A stretch of 64,000 nucleotides of DNA, taken from NCBI RefSeq assembly GCF_016827605.1, contig NZ_JAEPJQ010000002.1:768706-832705 (forward strand), given 5' to 3'. This document shows positions 63,170 through 64,000 of the stretch, piece after piece (position 1 is the first letter of the stretch; every line of letters starts with the position of its first letter). Source of the DNA: Hyunsoonleella ulvae. GTDB taxonomy: Bacteria; Bacteroidota; Bacteroidia; Flavobacteriales; Flavobacteriaceae. Below the pieces are notes generated by a model. It was given only the letters and a program-made list of their open reading frames with translations. It had not been told where the DNA came from and ran no database searches. The position numbers and the translations under genes are program-made.

Positions 63170-64000
63170 TTATCTGTTTATATATAACCATCCAACTTTA
63201 GGCTCTGAACCATCTCCAAAATCCAACACATAGTAATAAGTACCCGATGGAAGCTTATCTTCAGTGTTTAAGGTAGCTCGTCCGTTTGATGTACCATCCC
63301 AATCATTATTATAAGCTCGTTTTTCGTAAACTAAATTACCCCATCTGTTATAAACCTCTAATTTATTATTAGGGTAATTAGAAATACAGTTTATAATTAA
63401 AGTATCATTATCACCGTCTCCATTGGGGGAAAATTCGTTGAACACAAGTAAACAACCTAGCTCGGTAAATGTTGGATCATCATTGGTATTCCCATCAAAA
63501 TCATCTCCATCATCACTAACATCAGATACTACACCTGTTCGTGGGTTTGTACCCGATACTACTACACTATTACTTACACCTCCAGCATTAATAGCTTCTT
63601 GATCTATCATAAAACTTGCTGTATAAGTTGCTATCTCGCCTACCAAGAGTGTACCATCCGGACTACCTAAACTTGCCTCTATAAAATCAACATCTTCGGT
63701 TAAGGATATACTATTTCCATTTGCATCGGTAAATGTATCTATCAATGAAATTCCTGTTAAATCAAAATCTCCAGTATTCTCAACTTCAATAACATAATCA
63801 ATTATATCACCTAGAGAAGTACCTCTAACATCTGCTACCTTAGTAACTCTAATCGAGGATTCGCATCCAGTAATTATTGGACTACATGGATCGTTTGGAT
63901 CACTCGTTGGTCCGCCTGGGAACGTCGTTGGATCGTCTGGGGTACTTGGATCGTCTATTCCTGTAGTTTCCTCACAGTCTGTTAAGCCATCGCCATCACT
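63170..64000 (-). CDS. C-terminal part of a large T9SS adhesin (CHU_C type B sorting domain; 5' partial)
   Basis: The frame is open from 63170 to the right edge, so this is only the C-terminal part (about 276 residues) of a larger protein. A start at 63745 would be a TTG in the middle of a domain and is not real. From the right edge inward: a DGDG-rich calcium-binding-type stretch (SDGDGLTDCEE), a Pro/Asp/Ser-rich linker, a DUF11/CARDB-like beta domain (VTKVADVRGTSLGD ... ADFDLTG-type sequence), and the gliding-motility-type C-terminal domain (LLVFNEFSPNGDGDNDTL, LEVYNRWGNLVYEKRAYNNDWDG, LPSGTYYYVLDFGDG). That last domain is the type B sorting signal for T9SS. Confidence 0.88.
   Translation of the reverse strand, partial: SDGDGLTDCEETTGIDDPSTPDDPTTFPGGPTSDPNDPCSPIITGCESSIRVTKVADVRGTSLGDIIDYVIEVENTGDFDLTGISLIDTFTDANGNSISLTEDVDFIEASLGSPDGTLLVGEIATYTASFMIDQEAINAGGVSNSVVVSGTNPRTGVVSDVSDDGDDFDGNTNDDPTFTELGCLLVFNEFSPNGDGDNDTLIINCISNYPNNKLEVYNRWGNLVYEKRAYNNDWDGTSNGRATLNTEDKLPSGTYYYVLDFGDGSEPKVGWLYINR

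Noticed and set aside
63170..63745. A complete 191-residue protein starting at 63745
   Set aside because: That start is a TTG inside a domain, and the frame stays open to the window edge, showing DGDG and Pro-rich adhesin sequence.
1..64000. tRNA, rRNA, insertion sequences or prophage
   Set aside because: No cloverleaf, rRNA segment, transposase or phage structural gene was recognised on either strand.

Overview
The window is AT-rich and almost certainly comes from a member of the Flavobacteriaceae (Bacteroidota). Four things point there: type IX secretion (T9SS) components at the right edge (a CHU_C-type adhesin tail, a PorP/SprF barrel and a PorE-like OmpA protein); a PorV/PorQ-family barrel; a long SecA of 1117 residues; and Bacteroidota-style promoters (TAnnTTTG at -7) upstream of several genes. 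No tRNA, rRNA, insertion sequence or CRISPR array was recognised.

Layout. 1-724: lptB, whose first residues lie outside the window. 772-3610 (minus): a GH5 cellulase-like lipoprotein, then a pssA-DUF808 pair. 3783-6040 (plus): a PorV/PorQ-family barrel translationally coupled to a DUF4105 membrane protein. 6046-47243 (minus): one very large, nearly gapless polysaccharide locus of about 37 genes. 47350-51390 (plus): an ABC-F ATPase, a methyltransferase, a PduO-type cobalamin adenosyltransferase and a DUF2795 protein, with a structured intergenic repeat between the last two. 51557-59134: secA, a VanX-like dipeptidase (minus), alkB, a DUF819 membrane protein, a DUF4369 lipoprotein and a small conserved protein (minus). 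59254-60185 (minus): idi-queD. 60292-64000 (minus): adhesin, SprF-like and OmpA/PorE-like genes of T9SS; the adhesin runs off the right edge.

The polysaccharide locus reads from wza (47243) toward a WcaJ-like initiating transferase (6046). It begins with an outer-membrane export lipoprotein (Wza), a Wzc-type tyrosine autokinase with a (Tyr-Gly)8 tail, and an ABC-2 exporter (Wzm/Wzt with a C-terminal cargo-type domain). About 20 glycosyltransferases or candidates follow (GT2, GT4, two GT10, one GT11, one exostosin-like and several unassigned), with an acetyltransferase, a pyruvyltransferase, an FkbM methyltransferase, a second methyltransferase-like protein and an MBOAT/SGNH acylation pair. 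Two sugar-nucleotide modules sit in the middle. Gmd, a ColC-like reductase and a ColD enzyme with His in place of the PLP lysine together predict GDP-L-colitose. A NeuB-type synthase lacking a SAF domain, with a cytidylyltransferase fused to a KdsC-type phosphatase, predicts a CMP-activated nonulosonic acid, possibly KDN. A Wzy/WaaL-type membrane protein is present, but no Wzx flippase was found, so the export logic looks hybrid.

Overall the window describes an organism with a complex, probably colitose- and ulosonate-containing surface glycan next to T9SS and envelope-biogenesis functions. The strongest new hypotheses are the colitose assignment and its candidate transferases, the fused CMP-ulosonate enzyme, the ABC-plus-Wzc export arrangement, and a structured intergenic element at 50860-50993.
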